DNA from: Alphaproteobacteria bacterium
GTDB taxonomy: Bacteria; Pseudomonadota; Alphaproteobacteria; Caulobacterales; Maricaulaceae
Direction: 5' to 3'
DNA length: 64,000 nucleotides
Assembly (NCBI GenBank): GCA_018222865.1
Contig: JAAEZM010000007.1
Coordinates: 44,577-108,576, forward strand
The first letter of the stretch is position 1. Every line of letters begins with the position of its first letter. Under the pieces are notes generated by a model. It was given only the letters and a program-made list of their open reading frames with translations. It made no database searches and was not told where the DNA came from. This document shows positions 10,028 through 19,700 of the stretch, piece by piece. The translations under genes were made by a program, and so were the position numbers.

Positions 10028-11872
10028 CTACTGCGCAAACGGATCAGAGAACGCCTCCTCGCTCATGAAGCTCTCGTCTGAAAGCGTGTGCAGGAAGGCG
10101 ACCAGGGCAGCGACATCCTCTTCATCCAGATTGAACCGCTCAATCGGCGCGCCGGCATTATTGCCTTCCCGCAGAAGATTACTGGTTTCGCCATTATCAT
10201 TGACGCCTGTGGCGTAGAAATTCACCACCTCTTCCAGCGTCTCGAACCGACCATCATGCATATAGGGCGCTGACTGGGCGATATTGCGCAGGCTGGGCGA
10301 TTTGAAATCATCATCACCGGTGGCCCCGCCCCCAGCGACCGTCGCATCGAGTCCGATATTCTGAGGGGGGCGGTCATAGATCTGGGACTGGGTCTCGTGA
10401 CACTGATTACACCCCATCGTCTGGATCGGCGGCAGGCCAGCAGCCGCGAGCACGTTGTTATTGACCGGCTGGAACAGCGCCAGACCGTGCAATTCCTCCT
10501 GGCTCAACAGACCCGCAAGGTCCGGCGTATTGGCATTGGGATTATTGCCGATCACGGCGGTGTCGAAATCGGACTGATAGCTCACCATGGCGCGCTGGAA
10601 TTGCGCCAAGGCCTGGGCCACACGCTCGGCGGTGACATTGCGATCACCGAAAGCGGCTTCAAACAGTGGCGGGTAGAAGGCCTGATTCTCTACCGTTGCG
10701 ACCATGTTGGCGAGTGTATTGCCCATCTCGACCGGGTTCTGGATCGGGCCCAGCGCCTGATCCTCCAGACTGTCCGCGCGCTCATCCCAGAACATATTGC
10801 CGCGCCGGTAAAAGCGGACATTGGCCAGGGCGGGCGCGTTGACCGGGGTCTGACCGCCATTAAAGCCGGTGGAGACCCGCGAGGGCTCACCAAAGCCAAA
10901 GGCCTGGATATGACAGCTCGCACAGGAGACCGTGTTATTCACCGACAGACGCGTATCGTAAAAAAGGACCCGGCCCAGCCGCGCCCCCGCATTGGTCAGC
11001 GGATTATTATTGGGCGTATTATCGGTCGCCGAGATCGAGTTGTTACCGCCCTGGCGAAAATGCAGGGGCGTATTCTCCTGCGCATAGGCGACATAGTCGA
11101 ACGGGTCGGCCGGCAAGGCAGGGGCGCCTGTTGTGGTGGACCGCAGGACCGCGATACGGATCGGCATGACGGCATCATCGCCCGCACCATTTGATGCGGT
11201 GATCGTCGCCGCATAAACGCCAGCCCGGCTTGGCGTACCTTCAAGACGGCCCTGATTAATCGCCAGGCCCTCAATACCTGTTGCCAGGCTGATGGATACA
11301 GTCAGTCCGTTTCCGGACGGGTCCTCAAAGAAGCGATCCCAGTCCTGCGGGTCAAATGAGACAGACCGGCCCATGAAGAAACGCAGGCCCGCCTGTCCCG
11401 ACAAGGCGCGCACATCCTGGTTTTCTTCAATGAAGATCCGGAAACTATCGCTCACCGCGCCGCCCGTCGGATCCGTCGCCGTTATCACAGCGGTCACGTT
11501 GAGCGTGCTGGTAGGCGTTCCCGAGATGATCGCACCTGCGCTGGTGAGGCCTGATCCATCCGGCGTGAGAATGACATCATAGCTCAGAGTATCGCCATCA
11601 GGATCCGTGAATGTCGCCCCTCCCTGAGAGGCATCATAGGTGAAGGGCTGGTTGATTTCCGCAGCTTGATCGAGATTGGCGAGGGCGACGGTCGGGGCGC
11701 TATTGCTGTCCTGTCCGCCCGTGCCACCGGTACCGCCTGTTCCACCGGTCGAGCTGGAGGCTCCGCCCCCGCCTCCACCGCCGCCGCAAGCTGCCAGGGC
11801 CAAGGCCATGACCAGCGGAATTGTGCGCCGCCAAACCGATTGGCCGCGCACCACATTGAGTTGGAACACCAT
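10028..11872 (-). CDS. Di-haem cytochrome c peroxidase-like lipoprotein with N-terminal Ig/cadherin-like domains
   Basis: 614 aa from the ATG at 11872. This ATG has AGGAGAG six bases upstream and is preferred over the in-frame ATG at 11905. A lipoprotein signal (ALALAAC, Cys29) leads into a Gly-rich and Ser/Thr-Gly linker. Two dystroglycan/cadherin-like segments follow (about residues 58-250, with FTDPDGDTLSYDV). The C-terminal half is a MauG/cytochrome c peroxidase fold with haem motifs CASCH (317-321) and CNQCH (488-492). It is likely an outer-membrane or periplasmic haem enzyme reducing H2O2 or oxidising a protein or small molecule; the substrate cannot be told. Standard CcpA proteins (about 330 aa) lack the front half. 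Confidence 0.85.
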   Translation of the reverse strand: MVFQLNVVRGQSVWRRTIPLVMALALAACGGGGGGGGASSSTGGTGGTGGTGGQDSNSAPTVALANLDQAAEINQPFTYDASQGGATFTDPDGDTLSYDVILTPDGSGLTSAGAIISGTPTSTLNVTAVITATDPTGGAVSDSFRIFIEENQDVRALSGQAGLRFFMGRSVSFDPQDWDRFFEDPSGNGLTVSISLATGIEGLAINQGRLEGTPSRAGVYAATITASNGAGDDAVMPIRIAVLRSTTTGAPALPADPFDYVAYAQENTPLHFRQGGNNSISATDNTPNNNPLTNAGARLGRVLFYDTRLSVNNTVSCASCHIQAFGFGEPSRVSTGFNGGQTPVNAPALANVRFYRRGNMFWDERADSLEDQALGPIQNPVEMGNTLANMVATVENQAFYPPLFEAAFGDRNVTAERVAQALAQFQRAMVSYQSDFDTAVIGNNPNANTPDLAGLLSQEELHGLALFQPVNNNVLAAAGLPPIQTMGCNQCHETQSQIYDRPPQNIGLDATVAGGGATGDDDFKSPSLRNIAQSAPYMHDGRFETLEEVVNFYATGVNDNGETSNLLREGNNAGAPIERFNLDEEDVAALVAFLHTLSDESFMSEEAFSDPFAQ

Positions 11873-11959
11873 AAAACTCTCCTGTCCCTCCCCGCTTCCT
11901 GCCAATTCCCCTTCACAGGTCCAACGGCAGCCGGGACAGAAATCCGTCGCATATAACCA

Positions 11960-11991
11960 TAAAAAAACGCTACCATTTCAGGTAGCGTTTT
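11960..11991 (-). terminator. Rho-independent terminator on the minus strand
   Basis: On the minus strand the stem AAACGCTACC / GGTAGCGTTT (11981-11990 with 11965-11974) is followed by a run of T residues. It ends the unit carrying the membrane protein at 12072-12761, about 80 bp after its stop. Confidence 0.85.
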
Positions 11992-12071
11992 CGAGGAAAG
12001 CGCCATCCGCCTCCGATCGTTTCTGGAAGAGTCGAAACCTCCCTTGTCCAGAAACCAAGACGGTGACGCCC

Positions 12072-12761
12072 TTACCCTGTCGAAAAAACACGCCTGATCG
12101 ACAGAAGAATGGGTTCGCTCACATGAACACGGATTATCCACGCGCCAAGAACTGCAGCGGGGAGCCAAGATGCCAATGACTCGAGGGTTGAGCCCAACCC
12201 AAACACCGAGATCACGCCTCCAACCAACATCGCAAACAAGGATGCAATAGAATATAGCCACGCCCGGCGATATCGGACCGTTCGCGTGTTCCGCACCTCA
12301 ACAAGGGTCTGTAGATGACTGTCGGCGTCAATCAGTTCCGAGGTCCGGGACCAGTGAACCCAAACCACTTGTAACGAGGCGACAATCGAGATGACGAGGA
12401 ATACAATCGCGATCAGGAAGAAGAAGACATCATAGGCAAAGAAACCACTCCAATGGTCAATCGCTGATAATTGATTGGCGAAGTCGCCAAGCCGCTCAGG
12501 GCCGATCAAACTAGATGCGATGAAGGAATACACTGCCGCCATAATGCCGTTGAACTGCAGCAAGGATGTGGTCTTGTTATCAAGGGCATCAAGATTGTCA
12601 TACATGTGGTTGAAGAGCTCAAGCTGCCAGTCTTCATCCTTGCGACCGCTTTGCTGAATCAACCGCTTCCAGGATTCAACATATCGCTTGATCTCAGCAG
12701 GCCCGTGCTGGATCTCGTCATTGATATAGACACCAAAAACTCGCTTAAACAGCACCCACAC
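12072..12761 (-). CDS. Unrecognised membrane protein with paired hydrophobic segments
   Basis: 229 aa with a GTG start at 12761, supported by AGGGGGA just upstream. A hydrophilic N-terminal 65 residues precede hydrophobic segments at about 73-92, 108-132, 167-187 and 190-208. The block DNKTTSLLQFNGIMAAVY before the first helix is reminiscent of small multi-helix membrane effectors such as the PycTM type, but this is only an impression and no cyclase gene is adjacent. The G+C content is clearly lower than in the flagellar genes. It follows the methyltransferase gene on the same strand after about 60 bp. Function unknown. Confidence 0.6.
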   Translation of the reverse strand: MWVLFKRVFGVYINDEIQHGPAEIKRYVESWKRLIQQSGRKDEDWQLELFNHMYDNLDALDNKTTSLLQFNGIMAAVYSFIASSLIGPERLGDFANQLSAIDHWSGFFAYDVFFFLIAIVFLVISIVASLQVVWVHWSRTSELIDADSHLQTLVEVRNTRTVRYRRAWLYSIASLFAMLVGGVISVFGLGSTLESLASWLPAAVLGAWIIRVHVSEPILLSIRRVFSTG

Positions 12762-12822
12762 AGCATCCCCCTAGCTGACCGTCCGGTCTCAACCGCAAGC
12801 ACCCATACTTGACCGGTCAATC

Positions 12823-14085
12823 CTAACGCGCTTTGCGAAGGCATACCACTACCTGCGGTTCGCTTCCGGAGATGGCCCGCGCGCGGGCTCCAGCGGTTTC
12901 CAGTGCAAGGTCATATGTTTCAGGTCGAGATTGCAGCTGGTCAGAAATATGCGCAATCCGGTCCTCAATGGATATCTCACTGGCAAACGCGAGGTCGGTT
13001 ATCAATCCGAAAGCCAACATATCTCCAATGTCGTGGCCATAGAGGCGAGAGGCCTGGTAATCCGCGACGACAACCTCGAAATCCTCGCGTCCAAGTCCAT
13101 TGCGCAAGCATGCCTGGCTGTGGGCTGCAGAGGTTTTCTCTCCCATCAGCCCGAATAGGCGATGCCGTGCAGCTATCCGCGCTTTGAAAGCAGCATGTTG
13201 ACCCGGCAAATAGCGAGCGAATGCGCTCTCTACCATCGATCCGGTATAGCCCTCCATCTCGTCAGCGAATACCAGCGCGGCTGCACCGCCAGGAGCAAGC
13301 AGGTCTAGAATGCGATTTAGAAAGGCCGTCAGATCGCTGGCGAAGTAGATCATATGAATGGCTAGAACCGCGTTGACCGCGTTCTGCGGGCCTAATTGCT
13401 GATCCTCGACAAATGCATCAATCCCGGTAGCTATCTCCCCACCATCTCTGAATCCCAGTCGACCAACCATCATCTCTCGATAGGCTTTAAGATATTTTCG
13501 ATTAGGGTCGAGATAAAAGAGCTCGGCACCCGGCGAGAAGGCGGTGGCTATGTGGGCAGTTGTCTGTCCGTCCCCGCAGCCGAGATCAAGAATACGATCT
13601 GCTTCAGGCAAGTCTTCGATCAATGCTCGCGTTGGCGGAATAAACAAATCCCGTTCATCTGTGCCAATCATGACGGGCCATTGCGTATCGCCGTCCGGCG
13701 CCAGCTTGAACTCCCGGTAGAGGTCCCTCTTTAGCAGACGCGAAAATGCCAAAGCGTAGACGTCGTCCGGGGAGCGATCCGTAAGCTCTAACTTCAGCAG
13801 GTTTTCATACTCGGAGAACAGAAAAGCTTGTTTTGCAAGATCCTCATTGCTCAAGCTGCACCGGTAATCTTGCGGTTGAGCGGGTCCAATACGCTCGAAC
13901 CGCGGCCCTCCTGTGGCACCCGGCCGAGGGCCTTCAAACTCGCTCAGTGGGCGGGTCCAGATTTTGTCCGGTTCATCGACGGACCGATAGCATACCATCG
14001 CCTCGCCGCTCGCTTCACTATTCGCGTAGGCGACGACATCATATTCGCCGCCCTTGTAATGTCGGTATCGGCCACTTGGGCGCAT
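12823..14085 (-). CDS. DUF1653 domain fused to class I SAM-dependent methyltransferase
   Basis: 420 aa from ATG 14085, which has GGAGAG six bases upstream; the longer frame to 14124 lacks this. Residues 1 to about 55 match DUF1653 (PSGRYRHYKGGEYDVVAY... then YRSVDEP and WTRPLSEF). Residues about 150-290 hold a Rossmann methyltransferase with motif I ILDLGCGDGQT and the acidic end of strand 2 (LFYLDPN). The substrate is unknown. DUF1653 usually occurs as a stand-alone protein of about 70 aa, so the fusion is unusual. Lower G+C than neighbours suggests acquisition together with the downstream membrane protein. Confidence 0.75.
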   Translation of the reverse strand: MRPSGRYRHYKGGEYDVVAYANSEASGEAMVCYRSVDEPDKIWTRPLSEFEGPRPGATGGPRFERIGPAQPQDYRCSLSNEDLAKQAFLFSEYENLLKLELTDRSPDDVYALAFSRLLKRDLYREFKLAPDGDTQWPVMIGTDERDLFIPPTRALIEDLPEADRILDLGCGDGQTTAHIATAFSPGAELFYLDPNRKYLKAYREMMVGRLGFRDGGEIATGIDAFVEDQQLGPQNAVNAVLAIHMIYFASDLTAFLNRILDLLAPGGAAALVFADEMEGYTGSMVESAFARYLPGQHAAFKARIAARHRLFGLMGEKTSAAHSQACLRNGLGREDFEVVVADYQASRLYGHDIGDMLAFGLITDLAFASEISIEDRIAHISDQLQSRPETYDLALETAGARARAISGSEPQVVVCLRKAR

Positions 14086-14196
14086 CAGTCTCTCCGGAAT
14101 ATCGCGACGCTTGAATGAGCACACGAGGACATCGCGCTAACCTAGCAGGGCAGCGACAGTTTTCGCCAGAGAATTGAGCTTAGCGTCTGTAATGCC

Positions 14197-14517
14197 CTAG
14201 ATCGGCATGCGCAGGATTTCCTGATAGGCGCGGACGACCTGGTCGCGTACGGAGACGACCGTCTCAAGGGTCAGTTCTGCAGCGGAGACTGCAGTGGCCA
14301 CATCAATGAGATCGGCATTGCCGGTGACAGACGCGGCGGTCATGGCCTCAGCGGTATTGAGTGTCCCCTGGGTCTGATCAAGCGCCTGGGTGACGAGCCC
14401 ACCAAAATCCACATTCGCCGCAGTCGGATCGACTTGGATCGGCGATTCCTTGGTGATGTCCTGGGCAGCCCGAACAGCAGCCTGATAGGCTTGTACGGCG
14501 GAAAGATCAGCAGCCAT
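14197..14517 (-). CDS. fliE: Flagellar hook-basal body protein FliE
   Basis: 106 aa, the normal size for FliE, the adaptor between the MS ring and the proximal rod. The C-terminal region (AELTLETVVSVRDQVVRAYQEILRMPI-type ending, here about 80-106) is diagnostic. It is third in the operon flgB-flgC-fliE, 30 bp after flgC. Confidence 0.92.
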   Translation of the reverse strand: MAADLSAVQAYQAAVRAAQDITKESPIQVDPTAANVDFGGLVTQALDQTQGTLNTAEAMTAASVTGNADLIDVATAVSAAELTLETVVSVRDQVVRAYQEILRMPI

Positions 14518-14547
14518 GAGTCTTTTACTCCAGCATTAGCGCAGCCT

Positions 14548-14961
14548 TTAGCGGCGCAAGAGGTCCAGCGTGCGTTCCTGCATGCGCCGGTGGTTTTCAA
14601 TCATGTTGAGATTGGCCTCATAGGTGCGCATGGCCTCGCGCATATCCATCATCTCAACAAGCGTTGATACATTCGTGGTGGTCACATAGCCCTCTTCATT
14701 CGCGGCTGGGTGACCGGGATCATATTCCAGGCGGAAGGCCGATTGATCATCGATCGCATCGGTCATGCGCACCTGCATCTGGCCGGTGATCTCATTGAGC
14801 TCATTATCGAAGACCGGAATTTGACGGCGATAGGGATCGCCCCCGGGTTCGCGCGCGGTAGAATTCGCGTTGGCGATGTTTTCCGAAATGATGCGCATGC
14901 GCGCCGACTGCGCCCGCAGACCAGACGCGGAAATCATCATCGTGTCGATTGGATCGGCCAT
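14548..14961 (-). CDS. flgC: Flagellar proximal rod protein FlgC
   Basis: 137 aa. The N-terminal rod/hook motif (ASGLRAQSARMRIISENIAN) and the C-terminal heptad region (EMMDMREAMRTYEANLNMI) are typical for FlgC. It follows flgB by 16 bp and precedes fliE. Confidence 0.95.
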   Translation of the reverse strand: MADPIDTMMISASGLRAQSARMRIISENIANANSTAREPGGDPYRRQIPVFDNELNEITGQMQVRMTDAIDDQSAFRLEYDPGHPAANEEGYVTTTNVSTLVEMMDMREAMRTYEANLNMIENHRRMQERTLDLLRR

Positions 14962-14977
14962 TTAAAACCTCCCTCGC

Positions 14978-15412
14978 TTATCCGCCCGGCGGGCGCACAG
15001 CCATGCGCAGAAGACCAATGCTCTTCTGATACAGGCTCAGCGCGCTCTCGTAGCGCATACGGGTTTCGGTCGCGCGGACCATTTGTTCTTCCAGAACGAC
15101 AGAATTGCCGTTCACCGTTGTTTCGCTGTCCGGCGTATCCGCCGTCGACCAGGCCCGGCCCGCCGTCGTATCGGTCCGGCCGGCCATGTGCGTGCCCTGG
15201 CTTGTGCTCATCATCAGCGTGCCATTGCCGGTCCGGCGGCCGCGCATCTGAGACTCCACAGCGCGTTGAAATTCTGACTGGGAAATATCCTGCGGCGTAT
15301 ATCCCGGCGTATTTGCATTGGCCACATTGTTCGAGATCACCTGCTGACGATCCGAGGCGTAGCGCATGTTTTGCTGCAAAAGTCCTAGGACGGACACGTC
15401 ATCGGGCCGCAT
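14978..15412 (-). CDS. flgB: Flagellar proximal rod protein FlgB
   Basis: 144 aa with the rod motif RQQVISNNVANANTPGYTP near residues 22-40 and a C-terminal helix with RYESALSLYQKSIGLLRMA. It is the first gene of flgB-flgC-fliE. Divergent from fliO; a perfect CtrA box lies 46 bp upstream of its start. Confidence 0.94.
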   Translation of the reverse strand: MRPDDVSVLGLLQQNMRYASDRQQVISNNVANANTPGYTPQDISQSEFQRAVESQMRGRRTGNGTLMMSTSQGTHMAGRTDTTAGRAWSTADTPDSETTVNGNSVVLEEQMVRATETRMRYESALSLYQKSIGLLRMAVRPPGG

Positions 15413-15457
15413 TGCGAATCCCCTTTTAACTCTTTGACCAAGGCTGCGCGCGCACGG

Positions 15458-15472
15458 TTAACGCGGGCTTAA
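15458..15472. promoter_or_regulatory. CtrA box (TTAA-N7-TTAA) between flgB and fliO
   Basis: The sequence TTAACGCGGGCTTAA is an exact match to the CtrA recognition pattern. It lies in the 107-bp gap between divergent flgB (start 15412) and fliO (start 15520), about 46-48 bp from each start. It could serve either or both early flagellar promoters. CtrA control of such class II genes is established in Caulobacter; its use here is inferred. Confidence 0.75.
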
Positions 15473-15519
15473 CCGCATCAGCCCAGACAGCGGATATTCC
15501 ATGAATCAAGGTCGTTCGA

Positions 15520-15882
15520 ATGTCGGAACACGTGCACTGGACGCAATACTTACTCGCCCTGGTGGTTCTCGCCGGGCTTTTGGGCCTTTTGGGCCTCTTC
15601 TCCCTGGCCGTTCAGCGCGGTTGGCTGATGCAGAATCTGACCGGGCTGACCGCTTTCAGAACCACCCAGGACAGACGCGTCAAAGTCACCGAGACCCTGG
15701 TGCTCGATCCGCGTCGCCGGCTGGTCATCGTGCGGCTTGATGATGAGGAACACGTCATCCTGCTTGGTGCCGAGCGCGAAACCGTCCTGAAGACCGGGCC
15801 GGCACGCCTTGATCCGACCATCGCCCCGATGGATACCGCCACCGCTGAAACCAACGCGCTCGAAGAAGGAAAAGCGTCATGA
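15520..15882 (+). CDS. fliO: Flagellar biosynthetic protein FliO
   Basis: 120 aa with one N-terminal membrane helix (about residues 8-32) and a small cytoplasmic domain containing RRRLVIVRLDDEEHVILLG, the FliO pattern. It assists FliP assembly in the export gate. The last four bases overlap the fliP start (ATGA). AAGG lies just upstream of the ATG. Confidence 0.85.
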   Translation: MSEHVHWTQYLLALVVLAGLLGLLGLFSLAVQRGWLMQNLTGLTAFRTTQDRRVKVTETLVLDPRRRLVIVRLDDEEHVILLGAERETVLKTGPARLDPTIAPMDTATAETNALEEGKAS

Positions 15883-16637
15883 CGCGCAAGGGCTTCTGGT
15901 TCTACCTCATTCTCTTCGGGCTCGGCCTCGTCACCTTGTTGGCGGGCAGTGCAGAAGCGCAGAGCGTGACGATTGATACGGGCTCGGAAGGCGAGTTGAC
16001 GGAACGGGTCATCCAGCTCATCGCGCTTTTAACAGTCCTGTCGCTCGCGCCGTCCATCGTCATCATGACCACGAGTTTCGTGCGCATCATCGTGGTCCTG
16101 TCGCTTTTGCGGACCGGTCTGGGCCTGCAGCAAAGCCCACCCAATGCGGTCCTGATCAGCCTCGCCCTCTTCCTGACCGCCTTCATTATGGCGCCGGTGT
16201 TTTCCCAATCCTATTCGGACGGTATCGAGCCCTTGCTGGAAGGCCAGATCGAGCTGGGCGAAGCCTTTGAGGCAACCTCCGGACCGCTCAAGACCTTCAT
16301 GCTCACCCACACACGTGAAGCCGACCTTCAGCTCTTCATCGACATGTCCCAGGAAGAAGTGCCCACGAGTGCGGAGGAAACCTCGTTCTGGATTGTCGCG
16401 CCCGCCTTCATGATCTCCGAGCTCAGACGGGCTTTCGAGATCGGCTTCCTGCTCTTCATTCCCTTCCTCATCATCGACCTGGTAGTCGCGTCCATCCTCA
16501 TGTCCATGGGTATGATGATGCTGCCGCCCATCGTCATCTCCCTGCCCTTCAAGCTGATTTTCTTTGTGCTTGTCGATGGCTGGCGGCTGGTAACGGGATC
16601 CCTGGTGCAAAGTTTCGGGACCATACCCGGGGGCTGA
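15879..16637 (+). CDS. fliP: Flagellar export gate protein FliP
   Basis: 252 aa with a cleavable-type N-terminal signal and four further membrane segments. Highly conserved FliP stretches are present: SFVRIIVVLSLLRTGLGLQQ, PAFMISELRRAFEIGFLLF and PFKLIFFVLVDGW. Translationally coupled to fliO by a 4-bp overlap. The export gate core FliP-FliQ-FliR is thus complete within the window. Confidence 0.97.
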   Translation: MTRKGFWFYLILFGLGLVTLLAGSAEAQSVTIDTGSEGELTERVIQLIALLTVLSLAPSIVIMTTSFVRIIVVLSLLRTGLGLQQSPPNAVLISLALFLTAFIMAPVFSQSYSDGIEPLLEGQIELGEAFEATSGPLKTFMLTHTREADLQLFIDMSQEEVPTSAEETSFWIVAPAFMISELRRAFEIGFLLFIPFLIIDLVVASILMSMGMMMLPPIVISLPFKLIFFVLVDGWRLVTGSLVQSFGTIPGG

Positions 16638-16761
16638 CGCCTTACCCCTCATCGCCCCCCGGATTCATTCCGGGGCCTACCGGTTAGACGCGAGTAGTCG
16701 CAACAGCTTGCTAGATCCCGGCACGCGCTTGGTTTGGCCGGGAGAAAGTCGGGCGATTACC

Positions 16762-19700
16762 TCAAGCCCCGCCGCCGCTGAAGCGTTCTCTGAACGGCTC
16801 CATAAAGGCCTGGAGTGTGTCGATACCGGCGATCTGGCCAGCCAGGTCGGAGAAGCGGACATTGCCGGGAGTGGCATTGTCATCGGTCAGGAGTTCAAAG
16901 GCCGCAGACTGATCGGTACGAGCCATCAGCGCGCTATAGCGCTCGCCCAGGCGCTGGGCGGAGGCGACGTCCTGGGCCAAGGAATAGGCGATCGCGGCAC
17001 GCATGACATCATTTTGCTCTGACGGGGTCAGGCCGGAACCACTCTGATAGCGATTGCCCAGAAGGCGTTCCAGGCGGCGCCCCGTTGACGGCCAGTCTCG
17101 CGCCTCCCAGGCGACATCCGCGCGCAATCGGGCCGCCGCATCGGAGAGGTCATCCGCGATCAGGTCAAGCGCCGCTTCCGGACGTCCCAGCTCGGACAGG
17201 GCACGAGCTTCCAGCAAGTAGCGCTCATCAATCAGTTCACGCGGCAGGCCAGCCACACGGGTCCGACGAATGGTATTGAGCGCGTCCTCATAGCGATGAT
17301 CCATCAGGTAGATAACGGCCAGATCCGTCGCGACACGGGCGCGCGCAATCGGCTCACGCAGACGGTTATCGACCTGGTGCTGGAGGAGTTCGGCTGCCGG
17401 ATCGAGCAAATCAAAGGCGATGAGACGATCCGCCAGGCGGCGGATCATGCGATCCCCTTCCGTGCCAATGGGCGCGAGATGCTGATACTCGTAGAACAGC
17501 GCGACGGCTTCCACCGGGTCCATACGATCCGCCTCACCTTCCAGGAAGAGACGGCGGAAGATGGAATTCATGTCGTCATAAATGCGGCGTTCAATCTCAT
17601 GCCCGGCAAAACGCGTTTGAGCGAGCGCCATCGTCTCCAGGCCAAGGCCGAATTCGCCAGAGGCGACATAGAGCTGGCCGAGCTGGCGGATTGTATCGGA
17701 TTCAATACTGTCTCCGCGCCAGCGAAAGCGCAGGTTTTCAAGATCATCAATCGCCTGATTTCGATCGATCTGACCGGCCTCAAGGCGCATGCGGATCAGC
17801 TCGTATAGCGCGCGGGCCTCCATCAGCGGATTGCCAGAGGCTTCGAGCTGTTCCAGCAGGCTGATCGCCGTATCAAGATCCTCGCGCGCCTCGGCCAGAC
17901 GGGCCTGGACGTAAAGCGCATCCAGCTCGGTCTGAGGATCGGGCTCACCGGCCTCTATGGCGAAGAGATGCTGCTCTGCGGCCGCGAAATCCCCCACTTC
18001 CAGGGCGGCGCGCGCCCGCGCTGCCTCAAAGCGCGCCTGCCAGACCGGCGGGTAGAAATAGGCGGCATCCTCGCCGCTTTCCAGCCGACGACGGGCCTCT
18101 TCCCAGCGTTCCTGGTGCACCGCGATCATGCCGCGCCACATATCCGCTGCCGGATCATTGGAGAGCGAGGCATCGGACAGGTATTCCTCTGCATCATCAA
18201 GACGATGCATCATATAGCTGGCGACCCCGCGCAAGGCGCGGATATGGGCATTCGCTTCCAGCTGGGGCTCATCATGGGTGGCCATGTAGAGCATGCCCAG
18301 CGCCTCAGGGGCGAGATTATTGGCAAGCAGGAAGCGGCCCAGCGCGATCCGGGCATCGGAGGAATTCTCCATCGCCGCTGCGCGCTGACGCTCCGCCCAG
18401 TCATCCGCGAAATAATTATCGCCACGCCAAGCATCGAAATCCATCAGGGCGGGCGAAGAAATATTGGCGAGGACCGCATTATCGCCCTGGGCCCGGGCGC
18501 CGGAGCTGGACGGTGTCAGATTCAGCCCTTCAGGACGGCCGATAATCGCACCGGCATTATTCACCGAGATTGTCAGATCATCCGCCATGGCCTCAACTGC
18601 CGCGCCATGTGCTGAGGGCAAGAGGGCACCGCCAACAAAGGCCCGGCGGGACGCCAGTCCCTCAATCGGGCCACCCGCCGTCACCACGCCGATACGATCC
18701 CCGACAATCGGATCCTCCACCCAGCGCACTTCGCGCGGGTCGGACAGGCCGACGATAATCCGTCCCATGCGTCCCCGACGCGCATCACGGCGCACGGTGA
18801 CCGGGCGCGGCGGGCTGTCGATCCGCTCGGACAGGACAAGCGTCCACTGGTCATCCTGGAGCCGCGCTTCCGCCTGGGTGGTCGCCGGGACCTCCAGCCG
18901 CGCGGCAACATAGTCCTCACCCCGATAAATCCGGTGACGACCGACATGGCGGCGCTCACGATGCGCCAGCTCCGCCATATTCAATTCGGCAGCCGCATCA
19001 AACACGATCCATACCGCCTCACCGCGGCGGAAAACGGCGGCGCCGACCGGTCCGGCCCAATCAAACTCAATGGAGAGATCGCCGCTGAACTCGGTTACAG
19101 CGCCGTGCACGATACCGCCCTCGGGGACCGGGTCCACACCCTCGAGAGAGACGGGTTCGATCTCGGCCGGATTGCCCTGATACTCCTCCGCCGATGTCAT
19201 CTCCGGGGTCAGGCGAATAGGCCCGAATGGATCCGCTGGCGGCTCTGATCCGGGATCATCACTTCCACGCCCGGTCTCATCCAGTGCTGGCCGTGATGTT
19301 TCCGCAGGTGGCTCGGAGGCTTCAGGGATCAGCTCAGCGATTTGCTGCAACAAGGCCGCAGCGCTGGCCGTGTCCGGATTGATCAGATCAATTGTCACCC
19401 GCGGACCGTCATCCCAGGCCCGCACGCGAACATCCGGATCCACATTCAAACGGACCAGCCACTCATCGCCCTCGCGGACGGTTTCCATGGACTGGAGCAG
19501 ATCCGGCGGCGATCCGTTAATCCGGCTCAGACTCGCTACACCCGGCTGGGAAAAACGAAGCTCTGCGACATCGCCGCTTTGACGCAGGGCATAGTCCACC
19601 GCTTCCGGCCAGAGCATCTCGATGCGGGTATACTCGGTCGATTGCCCAACCCGAATATCCACCGGGACAGCCGGAACGGGCGGCTCGGCATCCGCCTCCG

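Noticed and set aside
16655..16680. CCCCGG-ATTCATT-CCGGGG inverted repeat after fliP as a terminator
   Set aside because: No T-run follows; it resembles a dispersed genomic palindrome, but only one copy is seen here so no repeat family can be claimed.
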